The translations under genes and the position numbers were made by a program. The notes beneath the pieces are model-generated. The model made no database searches, was not told where the DNA came from, and saw only the letters and a program-made list of their open reading frames with translations. Below are positions 60,509-64,000 of a DNA stretch of 64,000 nucleotides, in pieces. Within the stretch, counting starts at the first letter, position 1. Every line of letters starts with the position of its first letter. The stretch comes from Sacculina carcini (taxonomy: Eukaryota > Arthropoda > Thecostraca > Sacculinidae), in assembly GCA_916048095.2 (NCBI GenBank), contig OU696574.1:11002087-11066086 (forward strand), in the 5' to 3' direction.

Positions 60509-61480
60509 TGTGCGCAATGCAGCCGTATGTATGTGTGTATGTATGTGTGTGTCGTTGCTTTCGCACGTCTTTCTGTTATCATGTTGTATCGCCGCTGTCA
60601 CTTGCCTTTGTGCATGTGCTGCCAGTGTGTATGTTTGTGTGTGTGTGAGAGGGTTCGTTTTATGATTGTGTGTGTGTGTGTGTATGGGTGTTTTGGTGTG
60701 ATGTTTTGGTCGTGCATGGTGTAAATAACACCTGTTTTGAAACGAAGAATGATTAGTGTCTGTCAGCGATGTTTTTTCGACCTGTCTGTTCGCTTATACC
60801 TGTATACATGTGCATGTGGTCCTTTTGCCAATACATGTTCACCTCGACGAAATGCCGAAGAATGCGAGCTGACCTGTCAGTGACAGTGATATATCCGCAC
60901 TTCCGCTGAATGTACTCGTATTTGTGTTTGTGCCCTTGTGAATATTTGTACATGTATCAGTGTCCGTTTGTACAATGCCGCATTGTAAATATTGTACTGT
61001 CTGCGCATCTGAGACACATTGTGTAGATATTGCGCAATATAAATGTTTCAATAAATGAAATGAAAATGTGATTGTCCGTTTGCGACTGTGGGTATTTGTG
61101 TATATTAACTTAAAGCCGTAATTACAGTCGACTAAGGTAGCTCGCATCCATTCATTGTATTGTGTACTTCACTGTGTGTGTGTGTGTGTGTCATTGCGCG
61201 TTCTGTGTATTGTTATGTGTCTATACCCATGTGTTAGTTCATGTGCGTGTATTCGCTTGGCTGTGCGTGCATGTGTGTGCGCGTCTGTGTGTCCGTCTGT
61301 GTGCACGTGCTTGTCTGTGTGTCGTGTATGCGTGTGTGAGTTGTGCGTGTTAATGTCATCGTGTCTGTGTTTGTAAGTCGTTGGATTGTAAAATACAGTT
61401 AGTGAGTGTGGCTGGTATTGTGTGCGTTGCGCATCTTGTGGTTACACCGACACCACAGGTGAAGCATGAAGAGCTACACT
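60509..61480. other. TG-rich gene-free stretch
   Basis: TG blocks lie at 60520-60710 and 61160-61375. A sequence GCGCAATATAAATGTTTCAA with an AATGAAATGAAAATG end at 61030-61068 looks like a LINE tail. No exon is seen. Confidence 0.55.
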
Positions 61481-61604
61481 CGAACGCTGACTACATAATA
61501 TTATAATAAGAGACTGGGGCACATTGATTCAGTCCTCGAACTTGAACCAAAATTACAGGACTTCATTTGCAGTGGTAAGAAATTGTAACGTCCATGATTA
61601 TGAT

Positions 61605-61679
61605 TTTTGGGGGGCTTAGGAGGGGCTTGGCGTATTTTTAGGCTTCAGCCCCCCAAGCCCCCTCTTGGCGCCGCCACTG
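61605..61679. mobile_element. Truncated hAT-like element
   Basis: Ends TTGGCGCCGCCACTG (inverted CAGTGGCGGCGCCAA, a common hAT terminus), with CCCC/GGGG-rich segments able to pair (GGGGGGCTT and AAGCCCCC). The left terminus is missing. 61680-62347 shows nothing I can annotate. Confidence 0.45.
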
Positions 61680-62347
61680 CTCGTATCTATGGTCACGTGG
61701 CGTCACAGTGGCGATTGCAATCGGAAACAGAGTTGAATTGTTTATTCACACTGAACAAAACAAGCAATTGATCACGATTTCATTGCAGCAATTGTTGCAG
61801 AATACCGCAACAATAACAGGGAAACTTACACAACGATGCGAACAATACGCCAATAAGCGATGAGAAATTATGCCAGTGCATCAAACCATTCCAACGAGAT
61901 ATCTGAAATGGAATACACGGGCAGATGGACGAAACATTCAACGCTCCGGCGTAAATGAAAATCACACTGAAATGATGACTTGGAACAACCGGATTAGCAT
62001 TATAGAGAGGTACCGCTCACGAACAAACACAAGAAAAGTGAGCAAGTTTTTCTACATGGGGCTTTCAACACTGCCAATTTGAATGGGAGATAAGAAAAAC
62101 AGATCTATGTCGGTTACTGCCGTTTGAATGCTGCCGCCAACTACATATCAGTGACCAATTCTCTTTTATGCGTATCAAGTGAACATATGCGAGCACTTCA
62201 CACATTCACAATTCAGTAGTCTGTAACACGGAAAAGCGATGTTTTCATCGAATTACAGCCATGAATTAACTGCTTGCACAGATACAAATCCAAGTCGGAT
62301 CAAGGATATCACACACGGCAAAATGGCGTCCAGATATCAATCTGGTA

Positions 62348-63537
62348 TCACACAGCACGCAGAAACTTAGCAGCCCTCTTAACAACAACAGTGCAGACGA
62401 CACACCACGCAGCCACGCTCACACCGCCCGTGTCGCAGTCAGGGTAGGCCAGAATGCAGCTGAGTGGAAATAGAGAAGCGGCAGGCAGGCGTATCACCGG
62501 TATTCCCGAGTACCGTCTCACCACACACACCATCACTATCAGCTGTCGACAAACGAAAGCAAACTCACAAACACAGATATAGGGATACACAATAACTAGG
62601 TAATTTATTAGTTAAACGAGTCAAATAATTCCCGAGATCATCTTCATCAAATGAAATTGAGGAAAAACAACAAAACAATACATTCAGTAGAATGAAAAAA
62701 CGAACGTACCATTAGCAAGTAGAGAAGCGAAGTGGAAATAATGCGACACTTCAGTTTCTGCATATTCATCCGAGATTCTGTTGACAGACAATGTGAAATT
62801 TCATAATAAAAAATACTGACACATGACACTTGAGCCAATATGTATTAGAAACGCCAAGAAACAGTACAGTACACGCACCGTGCACACGACATGTGCTCTG
62901 CAGTGCGTTGATTTTGCGCTGAAGGCGACTGTAAGCGGCAAACTGGTCCATCTGGCTTGTGCGACTCAGTTCAGCCTGCAGCTCGGAAATTTGCCGCAAG
63001 GTTGCTGTCAATTGGACGGGTCGCCGCAAGCTGAATATCGCTCGCAAACACTGGCACACACACACACACACACACACAGATGTACTGTCGATGTCGCCAT
63101 AATTGACCCACAAGTCAATGAGCCGTGTTCAGACACTCAAAGTCGGCTTAACAAATTCAGTTCAGTTCAGTGTATTTGTTATAGCGCCTGTCATACACGG
63201 GCGCGCAGCGGCTAAACAGTATGAACAAGCGGACAAAGCTAAAACAGTTATTACGGAAACAATAAAAAGAACACGAATAAAATAACAAATGAATAAACAC
63301 ATGAACACATGAATAATTCACCGAAGGATAGAAATAGATTTAATACGTTTATAAAATAGCACAGCATAACAAATATTACGTCATTCAAACGAATGGCAGA
63401 TTACATTAAACTTTAGCTGACACGCAGTTGGTATGTTTACTTACTAAGTCAACCAGAGAGGGAATGAGAACACCACAAATAACCAAACAGGGCACCAGAC
63501 ACAACAACCAAAGTCCCTCAGGCATCAAGTCGTACAT
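62348..63537 (-). CDS. GET1: GET1/WRB, tail-anchored protein insertion receptor
   Basis: ER membrane receptor that, with GET2/CAMLG, receives tail-anchored proteins from the GET3/TRC40 ATPase. Four minus-strand exons join in phase: 63537-63445, 63050-62879, 62777-62710, 62542-62348; 175 residues (human WRB 174). TM1 is about 9-27 (LWLLCLVPCLVICGVLIPSL), the cytosolic coiled coil about 45-90 with the family signature ELSRTSQMDQFAAYSRLQRK then INALQSTCRVH, TM2 about 97-118 (CRIISTSLLYLLMLIVMVCV), then GIPVIRLPAASLFPLSCILA and TM3 about 146-165. The coiled coil is the GET3-binding arm. The first donor is a perfect GTAAGT; the exon 2 acceptor is TGTGTGTGTGTGTGCCAG. Upstream on the same strand as PMVK. 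The WRB blocks and length are convincing. Confidence 0.9.
63149..63212 (-). mobile_element. LINE-like 3' tail
   Basis: On the minus strand, CGCCCGTGTATGACAGGCGC then TATAACAAATACACTGAACT and a GAACT-type tail, the layout of L2/CR1-like ends. It lies in GET1 intron 1. Confidence 0.35.
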
Positions 63538-64000
63538 GTCGTGTACCACCTGACTCAAATATGACACAGCAAAATACAGCACATACCGTAAATTTGAGCA
63601 AAATTTAACATACACAAAATGTTCCCGTCTATTGTGCTGCGGCAAATCGAGTGAGAAAAGCACCAAATAGAAACTACGCCGCCAAATCGAGCCGAATTTT
63701 CCATAGCACAAACTTCGCTTTCGTTTCTAATACTGTTTGAATATGACATTGTGGAAAATAATTCATAAGAACCCTGAGAACTGAGCATTCAATTACTCTG
63801 TTACCCTCCAACTCAGCAAGTTGGCGATAAGTCTTTGTCGAGCCAGATATGTTTTTTCAGGCGCCTATAATAAAAATTCATATTCTATCAAGAATCTAGC
63901 TCATAGAGAAAAAACCCATACGGAATCATTTTTACGCGCTTGTATAAACTAGTAAATTACGGACATATAAAAAAGTCTATGCTGGCAGTGAAAATTGACT
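63538..64000. other. Upstream flank of GET1
   Basis: The GET1 leader and promoter should lie here (minus strand). The frame is open for 58 codons upstream of the chosen ATG, but the family N-terminus supports the ATG at 63537. No TATA or CCAAT element is convincing. Confidence 0.4.

Overview
This is a piece of an animal nuclear genome. The genes are split by introns with GT-AG ends, intergenic DNA is rich in (TG/CA)n microsatellites, and there are tRNA-headed SINEs, LINE tails and hAT-type MITEs. The protein families are metazoan: a PBC-class TALE homeodomain protein, an ezrin/radixin/moesin (ERM) protein, and the animal-type P-loop phosphomevalonate kinase. The ERM and PBX proteins follow the vertebrate ones closely. 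A single moesin-like ERM gene, a single PBX gene and the repeat landscape suggest an invertebrate; I cannot name the phylum.

Layout. 1-9.4 kb is mostly repeats, with weak candidate exons. 9.5-11.6 kb holds a minus-strand orphan gene with a 24-bp coding repeat. 13.8-27.2 kb is a complete PBX/extradenticle gene (+, 8 exons, 351 aa). 28.0-29.0 kb is a diverged tandem duplication. 29.3-30.6 kb is an intronless METTL2-type tRNA m3C methyltransferase (-). 32.45-47.72 kb is a complete ERM gene (+, 8 exons, 567 aa) with a 9.7-kb first intron; inside it a 27-bp minisatellite is bounded by splice-like sites and could be an in-frame cassette exon. 48.9-50.4 kb is an intronless orphan gene (-, 487 aa). 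52.2-57.6 kb is a membrane-anchored M14A carboxypeptidase (+, 6 exons, 386 aa). 57.8-59.4 kb is phosphomevalonate kinase (-, 5 exons, 198 aa). 62.3-63.5 kb is GET1/WRB (-, 4 exons, 175 aa).

The genes do not form one pathway: they cover transcription (PBX), tRNA modification (METTL2), cortex-membrane linkage (ERM), peptide trimming (carboxypeptidase), isoprenoid synthesis (PMVK) and tail-anchored protein insertion (GET1). Neighbours are often head-to-head (orphan/PBX, METTL2/ERM, orphan/carboxypeptidase) or tail-to-tail (PBX/METTL2, ERM/orphan, carboxypeptidase/PMVK). A recurrent trait is that many splice acceptors sit directly behind TG-repeat tracts instead of a pyrimidine tract. Exon joins were worked out by hand from reading frame, GT-AG signals and remembered family alignments; no search was run.
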